46,878 nt of DNA from CAIVND01 sp035532075 (lineage in GTDB: Bacteria; Actinomycetota; Acidimicrobiia; Acidimicrobiales; Bog-793): the NCBI GenBank assembly GCA_035532075.1, contig DATKRV010000024.1, positions 1 to 46,878 on the forward strand, written 5' to 3'. Positions 24,928-34,062 of the stretch are shown here, in pieces. Positions within the stretch are counted from its first letter, which is position 1, and each line of letters starts with the position of its first letter. Both the position numbers and the translations under genes were made by a program. A model generated the notes under the pieces. It made no database searches, was not told the DNA's origin, and saw only the letters and a list, made by a program, of their open reading frames with translations.

Positions 24928-25716
24928 GTGAGCACTGACGTTCTGCACCACGATGAGCCGGTGATGGGGACAGTCGTCTCCATTGACATCTATCCCTCAA
25001 AGCTCTCTCGCGATGCCGAAATTCTTGCGCTCGCTCGCGCGAGAATGACGCTGCATCGGGTGGATGCGGTATTTAGCACCTATCGCGAGCACAGCCCGAT
25101 AAGTCGGTTACGGAGGGGTGAGATCGCTCTTGATGAGGCGCCAGCGGAGGTGGCCGAGGTCCTCGATCTGTGCAAAGTGGTGCGCGAGATGAGCGAGGGA
25201 TGGTTTGATCCCTGGGCGATGCCGGGTGGAGTCGATCCAACCGGGCTCGTCAAGGGATGGTCAGTTCAGCGAGTTTTGCATGAGCTCGTCGTTGCCGGCG
25301 TCGAGATTGCTTCGGTCAATGCGGGTGGTGACATCGCCACGACCGGCGTTCCCAGGGGTCTCGATCGGTGGCGGTTCGGGGTTCAGGATCCATTTTTTAC
25401 AGACCGACTCGTGTGCATTGTGAAGGTGCTGGGCGCGATTGCAACCTCGGGAAGCTATACGCGCGGCGCACATCTCATTGATCCTCGCTCGCGAAGGGCT
25501 GTCGTTGGCGTCGCCTCGGCGACAGTTGTGGGAAGCGATCTCACGATCGCGGACGGACTCGCGACGGCGCTTGCGGTTGCGGGCCCCGCGCTACTCGGAG
25601 CAATCGAGCGGGCGGGATGCCTCGGATTTGTGATCACCAGTGAGGGGATGCAGCACTTTTCGCCGGACTTTCCTTTTGCCGATATCAATCAGGAGGCTGG
25701 ACCTGAGCCTCAGTAA
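24928..25716 (+). CDS. FAD:protein FMN transferase (ApbE family)
   Basis: The 262-residue protein has the family motifs MGTVVSIDI, VDPTGLVKGWSVQR, VNAGGDIATTG, ATSGSYTRGAHLIDP and the metal-binding TIADGLATALAV. It links FMN covalently to a Thr or Ser of a target flavoprotein. It lacks the lipoprotein signal of periplasmic ApbE and is shorter than usual, so it should act in the cytoplasm. No obvious target protein is encoded nearby. The start is GTG at 24928. The 3' end overlaps the convergent DUF3039 gene by 7 bp. Confidence 0.87.
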   Translation: MSTDVLHHDEPVMGTVVSIDIYPSKLSRDAEILALARARMTLHRVDAVFSTYREHSPISRLRRGEIALDEAPAEVAEVLDLCKVVREMSEGWFDPWAMPGGVDPTGLVKGWSVQRVLHELVVAGVEIASVNAGGDIATTGVPRGLDRWRFGVQDPFFTDRLVCIVKVLGAIATSGSYTRGAHLIDPRSRRAVVGVASATVVGSDLTIADGLATALAVAGPALLGAIERAGCLGFVITSEGMQHFSPDFPFADINQEAGPEPQ

Positions 25717-25991
25717 GCCGGTACGGCCCAGCCCTTTGACCGGGCAATCTCCCTGCAGGTTGGACACAGTGGATAGCGCTGGGGGTCGTTCTTCGGAATC
25801 CAGACCTTGCCACAAAGTGCCTTGACCGGAGTGTTGTTGATCATCCCCGCCACCACGGAATTTCCGACAGGGAGGAACTCGTCGGCCGAGGGCCTGAAAC
25901 CCTCGAGCACAATATGGGTCAGTCGTTCGTGGCCACCGTCGAGAAGCGGGTCAACCAGTGCCGGCGCAATTTCCGTCTCGAAGGAGGTCAC
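25710..25991 (-). CDS. DUF3039 family protein
   Basis: The 93-residue protein matches DUF3039, a small actinobacterial family: GGHERLTHIV, then VKALCGKVWIPKNDPQRYPLCPTCREI. The Cys in LCGK and the CPTC pair with a nearby residue probably form a zinc-ribbon-like site. Function is unknown. Start codon GTG at 25991. Confidence 0.85.
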   Translation of the reverse strand: MTSFETEIAPALVDPLLDGGHERLTHIVLEGFRPSADEFLPVGNSVVAGMINNTPVKALCGKVWIPKNDPQRYPLCPTCREIARSKGWAVPAY

Positions 25992-26077
25992 GCGATCAGG
26001 TTAACGCCCGTCGAGTGACCAGATAACGGCTTGACCGGCGCGGATTTTTTTGTCCTAATGCGTGAGAAAATAAAGGT

Positions 26078-26290
26078 GTGGTTCGACCAAGCGAGATCTT
26101 CAGCACGCATCCAGGGCGTTGCTTCCGCTATGTCGAGAATGCCGAGGGTCGTCTCGAGGGATGTGATGAACCCGTTGAGTGGAGAGGTCATTACACCCCT
26201 CCGAAGGGAATCGCCCGGCTTGTGAGTGCGTGTGATCTGCATTCGGGCGGGCTCTATCGTCCACACCAGATCAGTCCCCCGAAGAAATAA
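26078..26290 (+). CDS. Small Cys/His-containing protein, unknown
   Basis: The 70-residue reading frame starts at GTG 26078 and holds three Cys and several His in the pattern CFRYVENAEGRLEGC ... SACDLHSGG, which could bind a metal. I do not recognise the family. It fills the gap exactly up to the convergent GNAT gene. The start has only a weak AAAGG before it, so the call is tentative. Confidence 0.5.
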   Translation: MVRPSEIFSTHPGRCFRYVENAEGRLEGCDEPVEWRGHYTPPKGIARLVSACDLHSGGLYRPHQISPPKK

Positions 26291-26854
26291 TCAGAGAGCG
26301 TTCGACGACCCGTTGAGGGCGCGTTCGTAGATCACAAATTCGAGGTCGCCAACGAGAGCGAACGTTGGACCAACCGCGTTGGAGAAGCTCAGGCGCTCTC
26401 CGGTCTCGTGAAATCCGATGCGTTCGTACCACGCGCGTAGCTCTGTTCTCGGCGCGAGTACCTGAAGCGAAATAACGTTGGCATCGAAGCGTTGCCTGGC
26501 AACCGAGAGCGCTTCCTCAAGGAGCTCTGAGCCGAGTCCCTGGCTCTGCAGATGAGGCCGTACGCAGAAAAGTCCCAGATGCGCCCGTTGACGTGGTGCC
26601 CGAGTGAGTCGACAACAGCTCGCGAGCACTCCTCCAAACTCTCCGACAAGGATCATCGAGTCGATACCGGTCACCGATCGCTCGATCTCGACGCGTGAGG
26701 TGCGCGGCCCTTGGACGAGGGAGAACTCCGAGGTCCAGGTGCGCGCACTCGACTCCGAGCGGTAGCAGATCTCGACGAGTTCCATGAGATCATCAACGTC
26801 ACCTCTGGCTGCTTCGCGGTAATGACAAGTTGACCGAGCCGGAACTTTCCTCAA
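26291..26854 (-). CDS. GNAT family N-acetyltransferase
   Basis: The 187-residue protein has the GNAT fold: strand beta4 HLGLFCVRPHLQSQGLGSELLEEAL holds the acetyl-CoA-binding QxxGLG loop, followed by VISLQVLAPRTELRAWYERIGFHETGE, the typical beta5-alpha4 region. The acceptor substrate is unknown. The TTG start at 26854 overlaps the gpmI stop as TTGA, so the two are translationally coupled. Confidence 0.87.
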   Translation of the reverse strand: MRKVPARSTCHYREAARGDVDDLMELVEICYRSESSARTWTSEFSLVQGPRTSRVEIERSVTGIDSMILVGEFGGVLASCCRLTRAPRQRAHLGLFCVRPHLQSQGLGSELLEEALSVARQRFDANVISLQVLAPRTELRAWYERIGFHETGERLSFSNAVGPTFALVGDLEFVIYERALNGSSNAL

Positions 26855-28506
26855 CCCCAGCTCAGCAGACTTGGTTCGTATTCAGGTGGCGCGCCAAAGC
26901 CGAGGAGCTCGATCAGCGATGCAGCCACGTTGGCGAGTCCAGCCATCGGGAGGTCATCGCGAAAATGGACCGCTCTCTTTCCATAGTCGACGAGCAGGAA
27001 TTCAACAGGATTGAGCGAATGCGAGGTCTTCATCGCAACGCTGCCATCTACTCGAACAATCGGGCTGCCTTCGTCGTCGCGCTCTGCCATGTCTTCCGCG
27101 TTTCCGTGATCGGCGGTGATCACGAGGCATCCCCTCGCTTCTCGCGTCGCTTCGGCAATGCCTCCGAGCGCGTGATCGATCGCGACAATTGCGTGCGTCG
27201 TCGCCGCGAGATCCGCGGTGTGTCCGACCATATCGCCGCCGGCAAGGTTGGCGCGGATGAATTGGTATCTACCACTCCTGATGGCGCCGATGACCGTGTC
27301 AGCGGTCTCTCGCGACTTCATCTCCGGCTTGGTCTGGAAGGGAACCTGATCAGACGGTATCTCGACGTAGGTCTCAAGTTCCTCGTCGAACTTTCCGGCT
27401 CGGTTCCCGTTCCAGAAATAGGTGATGTGACCGAACTTCTGGCGCTCTGCACAGGCAAACTGGGTAACGCCCGAAGCTGCGAGGTATTCGCTTGCGGTTC
27501 CGGGAACGGTTTCGGGTGCGACGAGGAAGTGTTCGGGCATATTGAGGTCCGCGTCGTACTGACTGATCGCGGCGAAGGCAATCTTGGGAACGCGCACACG
27601 ATCGAAAAAGGTGAACGTGACGCCTTCAGTGAGCGCGCGGGTGATCTCAATCGCCCGGTCCCCACGGAAGTTGAATATGAGCACCGCGTCTCCATCGACA
27701 ATTCGTCCGACCGGTTCGTCCGCGTTGTCGACCACCGTGAACGGGGGAAGATCCTGGTCACTGATGCCAGGCGTATCGAGGCGCGCCGCCTCGATCGCCG
27801 CACGGGCACTTTTTACGGGGGTGGCGAGCCCGAGGACGTGTGCCTTCCAGCCTGCTTCGACGATTTTCCAGTCCGACCCGTATCGATCCATGGTCGTCGA
27901 CATGCGCCCGCCTCCGCTGGCGATTGCGTAGTCAACGCTGTACTCATCGGTGAGACTCCTGAGCAGATTCTCGAGTTGATCGACAAATGTCAGCGCTGAG
28001 AAGTCGGGGACGTCGCGTCCGTCGAGCAGTATATGGACGCGGAGGCGAGTGACCCCATCGAGCGCCGCATGATTGATGATGGTGAAGAGATGGGAGATGC
28101 TCGAATGGACGTTCCCGTCTGAGAGGAGCCCGATGAAGTGCAAGGTGGAGTGGTGGGTTGTGACCTGGGATACAAGTTCTCTCCAAACGCCCTTGAAGAT
28201 GTGGCCGGACTCGATTGCCTTGTCCACCTGCTTTGCCCCCTGGTCAAAGATTCTTCCAGCGCCAAGAGTGTTGTGTCCGACCTCGGAGTTCCCCATGTCC
28301 GCGTCCGACGCGAGGCCAACGGCGATGCCATGCGCGCGAAGTGAGCGCGCAACGCCAACGCGGTGCAGGTTATCGAGAGCCGGGGTCTCGGCCGAGGCCA
28401 CTGCGTCATAGCGGTCCCCACGTCCGATACCGACTCCGTCAAGGACAATGAAGACCAAAGGACCAGCTGGTTGATGTTCTTTTGGTCCCCGGTTGAGTGG
28501 TTCCAC
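26851..28506 (-). CDS. gpmI: 2,3-bisphosphoglycerate-independent phosphoglycerate mutase
   Basis: The 551-residue enzyme interconverts 3- and 2-phosphoglycerate in glycolysis. The alkaline-phosphatase-like metal sites are visible in LDGVGIGRGD, the catalytic Ser in NSEVGHNTLGAGR, HILLDGRDVPD, and the late ITADHGNAEDM and KTSHSLNPVEF. Length fits the family (about 510-550). Start is GTG 28506. It is divergent from the MMPL gene with 171 bp between. Confidence 0.95.
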   Translation of the reverse strand: MEPLNRGPKEHQPAGPLVFIVLDGVGIGRGDRYDAVASAETPALDNLHRVGVARSLRAHGIAVGLASDADMGNSEVGHNTLGAGRIFDQGAKQVDKAIESGHIFKGVWRELVSQVTTHHSTLHFIGLLSDGNVHSSISHLFTIINHAALDGVTRLRVHILLDGRDVPDFSALTFVDQLENLLRSLTDEYSVDYAIASGGGRMSTTMDRYGSDWKIVEAGWKAHVLGLATPVKSARAAIEAARLDTPGISDQDLPPFTVVDNADEPVGRIVDGDAVLIFNFRGDRAIEITRALTEGVTFTFFDRVRVPKIAFAAISQYDADLNMPEHFLVAPETVPGTASEYLAASGVTQFACAERQKFGHITYFWNGNRAGKFDEELETYVEIPSDQVPFQTKPEMKSRETADTVIGAIRSGRYQFIRANLAGGDMVGHTADLAATTHAIVAIDHALGGIAEATREARGCLVITADHGNAEDMAERDDEGSPIVRVDGSVAMKTSHSLNPVEFLLVDYGKRAVHFRDDLPMAGLANVAASLIELLGFGAPPEYEPSLLSWG

Positions 28507-28677
28507 GGCGTCCTCTCGAAATTGGCAGGTGAATCCCTAGCGTAGGCGACCTCCCGGGCTGAACCTTGATCCCGTTGGCCCGAGATTGCCTCGGTCGCGT
28601 CGCGGGCGTGATGTCGGCGGCATCACTTAGAGTGTTTCGTATCGTGGTTAGGTGACCGATTTTCTCGAGGAGGGCTC

Positions 28678-30825
28678 ATGTCATCTCATCGGGCCGTGGC
28701 TGAATCAAGCGACGGTTCGCATCTCGGCTCCCTCGCGCGTTTCGTTTTGCGGCACCGTCGCTCCGTGATGATCTTCTGGCTCGCGATCTTCATTGCCGGC
28801 GCGGGTGCCGCCGGGAGGGTTTCGAGCCGACTCACCTTTGATTTTTCGCTCCCGGGCCAGCCCGGCTATGAGACGGGCGTCAAGGTGCTACATCTCTATG
28901 GAAATGGTGGAGGGAACCTCCCAAGCATTCTCGTCGTCACAGTTCCAAAGGGTCAGAGTGTTGCCGAGGACACCCCGAAGCTCGCGCGTGCCTTTTCGTC
29001 GGTCACGAGCGTCACTTCAGGAAATCGAATCATCGACTATCTCTCGACCGGAGATCATCGTTTCATCACCGATGCGGGACGGAGCACCTTCGTGTTCGTC
29101 TACACCCCACCACTCAAGTCGCTTGCTCCCGATCAACATGCCCTCGAGATGGTGACTGGGCTGCAGGCCGCTCTGCCGGGCTATTCCGTCGGGGTGACGG
29201 GGCTGGGACAACTCGCCTCGGGCGGTTCGTCTCGCGGTCCAGGAGTCTTGATCGAGACAATGTTCGGTGGGATCGGAGCACTTGCCGTGCTCGCGTTTGT
29301 CTTCGCCTCGTTCCTGGCACTGGTACCGATACTGATCGCAGCTGTCTCGATTCTTGCCACCTTTCTTGTAATCCTTGGGTTGACCTATTTCACCCCGGTA
29401 TCGTTCATCGTCCAGTATCTGGTCGCCCTTGTCGGACTTGGAGTCGGGATTGACTACTCGCTCTTGTTGGTGACGCGCTGGCGTGAGGAGCGGGCACGCG
29501 GCGTCGACAATGAGACCGCGGTGCGGGTCGCTGTAGTCAACGCCGGTCACGCGGTCGTGCTCTCTGGTTTTACGGTGGCAATTGGGCTGCTCGCGCTGGT
29601 GGTCATTCCGGTGCCGAGTCTGAGGAGTACGGGATTGGGTGGGATGTTGATACCGCTTATCTCGATCCTTGTCGTCCTGACTCTTCTTCCGGCGATACTC
29701 GGAGGGGCAGGACCACGTGTGGACTGGCCGCGCATACGGCATGAACGCGACGCGAGCAGGGCGTGGAGCTCGTGGGCTCGCGGAGTCACGAAAAACCGCT
29801 GGCTGGCAACTTGTGTCTCGGGGGTGATCCTTCTCCTGTGTGTTGCCCCGGTGTTTAACCTCAAGGTCGGCCAGACGAGTGCCGATGCATACTCCAAGGT
29901 CGGCAATGCCCACCTTGAGTATCAGGAACTTATTTCACACGGCGTTCCGAGCGGGATCCTCACTCCGATAGAGGTGCTCGCCAAGCAGTCCGTCGCGCCA
30001 GCTCTTGTCTCTGTGCTCGGGCGAGTTCCGGGCATCGCGTTCGCGACCTATGCACGGGATCAGGGCTCGATCCGGCACGGTTACGTAGACATTCTTGCTG
30101 TTCCAAGTGTCGAGACTGTTAACAATTTGACGCTTGCTCCAGTCAAGGCGGTTCAGCATGTTGTCGCACACCGACTTGGTGTCTTTGGCGTGACCGGCAT
30201 CGGCGCGATCCAACAGGATTACAGCCATGCGGTCTTCGGAAACTTTCCGCTGATGTTCACCCTGATCGCCGTTCTCACATTCGTTTTGCTGTCGCGCGCT
30301 TTCCGGTCAATTGTTCTCGCGGCCAAGGCCGTGATATTGAATCTGATATCGCTTGCCGCGACATTTGGCGTTTTGACTTGGTTCTGGCAGGAGGGGCACG
30401 GCTCATCGGTCATCTTCAACATCCCGGCGACTGGTGCCATCACCTTCTGGATGCCGCTGATGATCTTCGCGTTCCTGTTTGGTCTTTCCATGGACTACGA
30501 GGTGTTCATCTTGAGCCGAATCCGCGAGGAGTTTGATCGGACGAACGATACGACGACCGCTGTCATTGAGGGTCTTGGCCGCACCGGTCGACTTGTGACG
30601 AGTGCCGCTCTTATCCTGTTCCTCGCCTTTGCCTCGCTTGCATCTGCCCCCGATACGGATATCAAGGTGCTCGCGACCGGACTTGGAGCGGGGATATTGC
30701 TCGATGCAACCGTGATACGCGCGTTGCTCGTTCCGGCTCTTGTCGCGCTGTTCGGTCGGTGGAATTGGTGGTACCCGCGCGCGTTCGCCCGACCGCTTCT
30801 CTCAAAGGCGCGAGAGCTCGATTGA
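28678..30825 (+). CDS. MMPL family transporter
   Basis: The 715-residue protein has twelve hydrophobic segments in two halves, each with one helix followed by an outer domain of about 130-150 residues and then five helices, as in MMPL/RND proteins. The GVGIDYSLLLVTRWREE motif (first half) and FGLSMDYEVFILSRIREEF (second half) carry the Asp-Tyr pairs of proton relay. It probably exports a lipid or hydrophobic compound; the cargo is unknown. Start is ATG 28678 with GAGGAGGG ahead. Confidence 0.93.
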   Translation: MSSHRAVAESSDGSHLGSLARFVLRHRRSVMIFWLAIFIAGAGAAGRVSSRLTFDFSLPGQPGYETGVKVLHLYGNGGGNLPSILVVTVPKGQSVAEDTPKLARAFSSVTSVTSGNRIIDYLSTGDHRFITDAGRSTFVFVYTPPLKSLAPDQHALEMVTGLQAALPGYSVGVTGLGQLASGGSSRGPGVLIETMFGGIGALAVLAFVFASFLALVPILIAAVSILATFLVILGLTYFTPVSFIVQYLVALVGLGVGIDYSLLLVTRWREERARGVDNETAVRVAVVNAGHAVVLSGFTVAIGLLALVVIPVPSLRSTGLGGMLIPLISILVVLTLLPAILGGAGPRVDWPRIRHERDASRAWSSWARGVTKNRWLATCVSGVILLLCVAPVFNLKVGQTSADAYSKVGNAHLEYQELISHGVPSGILTPIEVLAKQSVAPALVSVLGRVPGIAFATYARDQGSIRHGYVDILAVPSVETVNNLTLAPVKAVQHVVAHRLGVFGVTGIGAIQQDYSHAVFGNFPLMFTLIAVLTFVLLSRAFRSIVLAAKAVILNLISLAATFGVLTWFWQEGHGSSVIFNIPATGAITFWMPLMIFAFLFGLSMDYEVFILSRIREEFDRTNDTTTAVIEGLGRTGRLVTSAALILFLAFASLASAPDTDIKVLATGLGAGILLDATVIRALLVPALVALFGRWNWWYPRAFARPLLSKARELD

Positions 30826-30915
30826 TATTTGCAACTCGAGGCTGCTTGAGTAATGATGCCAAATGCGGGTTCATCGAATCGATGACCTCGCGCCTTGATG
30901 TTTGACAACTACAGA

Positions 30916-31094
30916 TACCGTGAGGTGATTTCGACGGCTCAACCGTCGAAATTGAAAAGGGAAGCCGGTGTAATTCCGGCGCGGTCGCGCCACTGTAACT
31001 GGGAAGCAAATCCGCTGGAGACCACTGAGATGACAATCTTGGGAAGGTGCGGAAGAGCGTAGATCCAGGAGCCAGGAGACCTGCCTCGGCGGTT
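30916..31094 (+). ncRNA. Cobalamin riboswitch
   Basis: The region holds the conserved core elements of the B12 riboswitch: AAGGGAAGCCGGTGTAA (from 30956), then CGCGCCACTGTAA, and the B12 box GCCAGGAGACCTGCC at 31071-31085. The ends can pair as P1. A hairpin GCCAC-GCGCTAG-GTGGC follows at about 31102-31118 with TTT after it, which may be the switching terminator. It controls the importer that starts at 31221. The boundaries are approximate. Confidence 0.93.
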
Positions 31095-31220
31095 TGGCGT
31101 CGCCACGCGCTAGGTGGCTTTACCTCTCCCGATGCAGAAATATGCTGATGCGGCGGTGTTGGCTCCAAAGGCGTGTTGCGACTTAACCGGTCACGCGTTT
31201 GACCAAAGGAGCTTCATCAC

Positions 31221-32171
31221 ATGTTCTATCGTTTCCGTATCCGTTCTTTTCGCGCGCGCTTTGCGTTCGCTGCAGTTGCAGGTTTTGTCTCTGTGCTCTC
31301 GATCATCCCGAGCGCCGCAAGCGCAACTTCTCGCGGTTCGGGGAGTTTTCCGGTCACGTTGAAATATCCAGGCGGTACCGTCACGATTACGCATCGTCCG
31401 ACGCGGATCATCTCGCTTTCGCCGTCCGCGACCGAGGACCTCTTTGCCATCGGTGCGGGACGTCAAGTGGTTGCGGTTGACAATGATTCGAACTATCCGA
31501 AGAATGCGCCGCACTCCGCGCTGAGTGGGTACCAGCCGAACGTCGAGGCGGTCGCCCGCTACCAACCTGATCTCGTGGTGGTTGTCGGTGATGAGGGCGG
31601 CCTGATCGCGGCTCTTGCAAAAATTCATATTCCAGTCATTGTCGAACCGGCAGCAAACACGATTTCGAACGCCTACACAGAGATCGCCTCCATTGGGCGC
31701 GCAACAGGAAATCGGGCAAAGGCCCAGGCAGTGATTGCCACGATGCGCGCGCAACTCGCTTCGATCGTCGCGGGAGCTCCTGCAGCGGCGCGCCACAGGA
31801 GCTACTACGCAGAACTTGACCAGACCTATTATTCGGTGACGTCGTCGACCTTTCTCGGAAGTGTCTTTTCGTTGTTCGGCCTGAAGAACATTGCCGATCG
31901 GGCATCGGGCGCAGCGAGTGGATATCCGCAACTTTCCTCGGAGTATATTGTCGCGGCGAATCCGAATCTGATCTTTCTCGCGGACACAATCTGCTGTGGT
32001 CAGTCCCCCAAAACCGTGAAGGCGCGTGCCGGATGGTCGACGATGACCGCTGTGAAAAAGGGAGACATCGTCGCGTTGAACGACGACATCGCATCGCGCT
32101 GGGGTCCGCGCATCGTGCTGCTGGCACAAGACATCCGTAACGCACTGGTGCGCATTTACGGCAAGTCCTAA
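31221..32171 (+). CDS. Cobalamin ABC importer, substrate-binding protein (BtuF-like)
   Basis: The 316-residue protein has a Sec signal peptide (basic start, hydrophobic core to about residue 35, SAASA cleavage region, no lipobox Cys). A class III binding fold follows, with TRIISLSPSATEDLFAIGAGRQVVAVDN and PNVEAVARYQPDLVVVVGDE, as in BtuF. It should catch cobalamin or a corrinoid outside the membrane; the upstream cobalamin riboswitch supports this substrate over iron-siderophore. First gene of a three-gene operon. Confidence 0.9.
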   Translation: MFYRFRIRSFRARFAFAAVAGFVSVLSIIPSAASATSRGSGSFPVTLKYPGGTVTITHRPTRIISLSPSATEDLFAIGAGRQVVAVDNDSNYPKNAPHSALSGYQPNVEAVARYQPDLVVVVGDEGGLIAALAKIHIPVIVEPAANTISNAYTEIASIGRATGNRAKAQAVIATMRAQLASIVAGAPAAARHRSYYAELDQTYYSVTSSTFLGSVFSLFGLKNIADRASGAASGYPQLSSEYIVAANPNLIFLADTICCGQSPKTVKARAGWSTMTAVKKGDIVALNDDIASRWGPRIVLLAQDIRNALVRIYGKS

Positions 32172-32173
32172 TC

Positions 32174-33238
32174 GTGTCACAGGTCCGGCGGACCCAGGGC
32201 GAGAGATCGAATACCCGCTGTCGTCCTTGGCAGCTCATATTCGGATTGGCTGCTGTGGGTCTTGCGATTGTCGCCTCGGCGTTCGTCGGACCTGCCGACC
32301 TCTCGTTTTACGGTGTGCTCTCCACCTTGCTCAGCAAAATCCCCTTTCTCGGGGTGCACTCGACTCTCTCTGCCAATGGCGCCTCGATTGTCTGGCAGAT
32401 CCGTATGCCAAGGATCGTCCTTGGAGGACTTGTCGGCGCGATGCTCGCGGTTGCCGGAGCCACCTATCAGGGTGTCTTCCAGAATCCGCTCGCTGATCCC
32501 TATCTACTTGGCGTCGCTGCCGGCGCTGGACTTGGCGCGACAGTTGCGGTCGAGTTCGTGAAGAACTCGTCGAGTTGGCCGGTCAGCCCCGTGCCCGCAG
32601 CGGCATTCTGTGGAGGGGTTCTTGCTGCTGGCTTTACCTTCGTCCTCGGAAGGTCCGGCGGTCGATATCGCGCCGGCGCGACGCTGGTGCTCGCTGGGGT
32701 TGCCGTGGCAGCATTCTTCACCGCGATCCAGACCTACGCGCAACAGCGGGAGACTCAGACGTTACAGCAGACCTACTCGTGGATTCTCGGTGGCCTGTCG
32801 ACCGCGAGTTGGCAGCAGGTCCAGATAGTCGTGCCGTACATCGCGCTGAGTTGTCTCGTGCTCGTGATGTATCGGCGCATTCTCGATGTCATGAGCGTCG
32901 GCGATGAAGAGGCGGACAGCCTCGGTATACGGGCGCAACGCGTGAGAACCGTGACCGTGCTCTTCGCGACTCTTGGAACTGCGGCAGCGGTTTCAATGAG
33001 TGGACTGATTGGTTTTGTCGGGATCATCATTCCTCACACTCTTCGCCTTATCGCCGGATCGAGCTATCGCCGGATCCTTCCACTCTCTTTGCTCTATGGC
33101 GCAGCGTTCTTGATTCTCGCGGATCTCGTCGCGCGTACGATCGCCTCTCCGGCAGAAATTCCCCTTGGAGTCATCACCGCATTTTTTGGCGCACCGTTCT
33201 TTCTCGTCGTCTTGCGGCAGTCCCAAAGATCGTCATGA
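32174..33238 (+). CDS. Cobalamin ABC importer, permease (BtuC/FecCD family)
   Basis: The 354-residue FecCD-type permease has about ten hydrophobic segments, the family motif RMPRIVLGGLVGAMLAVAGATYQGVFQNPLADPYLLG, and GFVGIIIPHTLRLIAG near the ATPase-coupling loop. It forms the membrane channel of the importer. The start is GTG 32174, two bases after the binding-protein stop, and the stop overlaps the ATPase start. Confidence 0.92.
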   Translation: MSQVRRTQGERSNTRCRPWQLIFGLAAVGLAIVASAFVGPADLSFYGVLSTLLSKIPFLGVHSTLSANGASIVWQIRMPRIVLGGLVGAMLAVAGATYQGVFQNPLADPYLLGVAAGAGLGATVAVEFVKNSSSWPVSPVPAAAFCGGVLAAGFTFVLGRSGGRYRAGATLVLAGVAVAAFFTAIQTYAQQRETQTLQQTYSWILGGLSTASWQQVQIVVPYIALSCLVLVMYRRILDVMSVGDEEADSLGIRAQRVRTVTVLFATLGTAAAVSMSGLIGFVGIIIPHTLRLIAGSSYRRILPLSLLYGAAFLILADLVARTIASPAEIPLGVITAFFGAPFFLVVLRQSQRSS

Positions 33239-34011
33239 GTGTCGAAATTCGCAATCTATCGGTCACCCTCGGTGACAACGAGGTGGTTTCGGACCTCTCC
33301 ACCAATATCGGCGTTGGTGGCTGGCTCGGATTGATCGGGCCCAACGGCGCCGGGAAATCGACGGTACTCCGCGCGATTGTTGGCACGGTCGACTATCGGG
33401 GCACGATCGTGATCTCGGGCGCGGTCTTGGACCAGCAAGACCGGCGAATGAGCGCTCGAACGGTGGCCTACGTCCCTCAGCGTCCCCAGCTTCCCCTGTT
33501 GATGAGCGTGAGGGACTACGTCATGCTCGGGAGGACCCCGTACCTCTCGATATTCGCCAGCGAGAGTCGGCACGATCTCAATATCGTCGACGAGGTCCTC
33601 GAGCGCCTCGTTCTGGGGAACCTTCGTCATCGCGCACTCGGCGAGGTCTCCGGTGGAGAGGCACAAAGGGCGGTGCTCGGCCGGGCGCTCGTGCAAGCGG
33701 CACCGATCCTTCTCATGGATGAACCGACCACTGGCCTTGATCTTGGACATCAGGAACAGGTGCTCGAACTAACCGACGAACTCCGCCATGAGCGCAACCT
33801 CACCGTTGTGTGTGCCATGCACGATCTCACGGTCGCAGCCCAGTTCTGTGACAAGCTCACGCTCATCGATCGTGGTCGTGTCGTGATGAGCGGCGAGGTG
33901 AGAGAGGTACTTTCGCCCGAGCGGATCTCCAAGCATTTTGGAGCCTCGGTAGCGATCATCGACAATCCAGAGGTCGGATTGATCGTGGCGCCACAGCGAC
34001 GGAAGCGCTGA
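33235..34011 (+). CDS. Cobalamin ABC importer, ATP-binding protein (BtuD-like)
   Basis: The 258-residue ATPase has Walker A GPNGAGKST, a Q-loop in YVPQRPQ, signature VSGGEAQR, Walker B ILLMDEPTTGLD and the switch His in CAMHDL. It drives the permease encoded just upstream, with which it overlaps by ATGA. Length is normal for the FecE/BtuD family. Confidence 0.92.
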   Translation: MSVEIRNLSVTLGDNEVVSDLSTNIGVGGWLGLIGPNGAGKSTVLRAIVGTVDYRGTIVISGAVLDQQDRRMSARTVAYVPQRPQLPLLMSVRDYVMLGRTPYLSIFASESRHDLNIVDEVLERLVLGNLRHRALGEVSGGEAQRAVLGRALVQAAPILLMDEPTTGLDLGHQEQVLELTDELRHERNLTVVCAMHDLTVAAQFCDKLTLIDRGRVVMSGEVREVLSPERISKHFGASVAIIDNPEVGLIVAPQRRKR

Positions 34012-34062
34012 TCGCCGCGGTCTGGCAATGAGCCGAATCGTGGACCTTGTCGGGTGCTACGG

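Noticed and set aside
26830..27999. 389-codon frame on the plus strand
   Set aside because: It is antisense to gpmI, which has all catalytic motifs; the plus frame is Arg-rich with no recognisable motif.
29017..29913. 298-codon frame on the minus strand
   Set aside because: It lies fully inside the MMPL gene, whose transmembrane pattern and Asp-Tyr motifs are intact.
31191..32180. 329-codon frame on the minus strand
   Set aside because: It is antisense to the BtuF-like gene, which has a riboswitch, signal peptide and family motifs.
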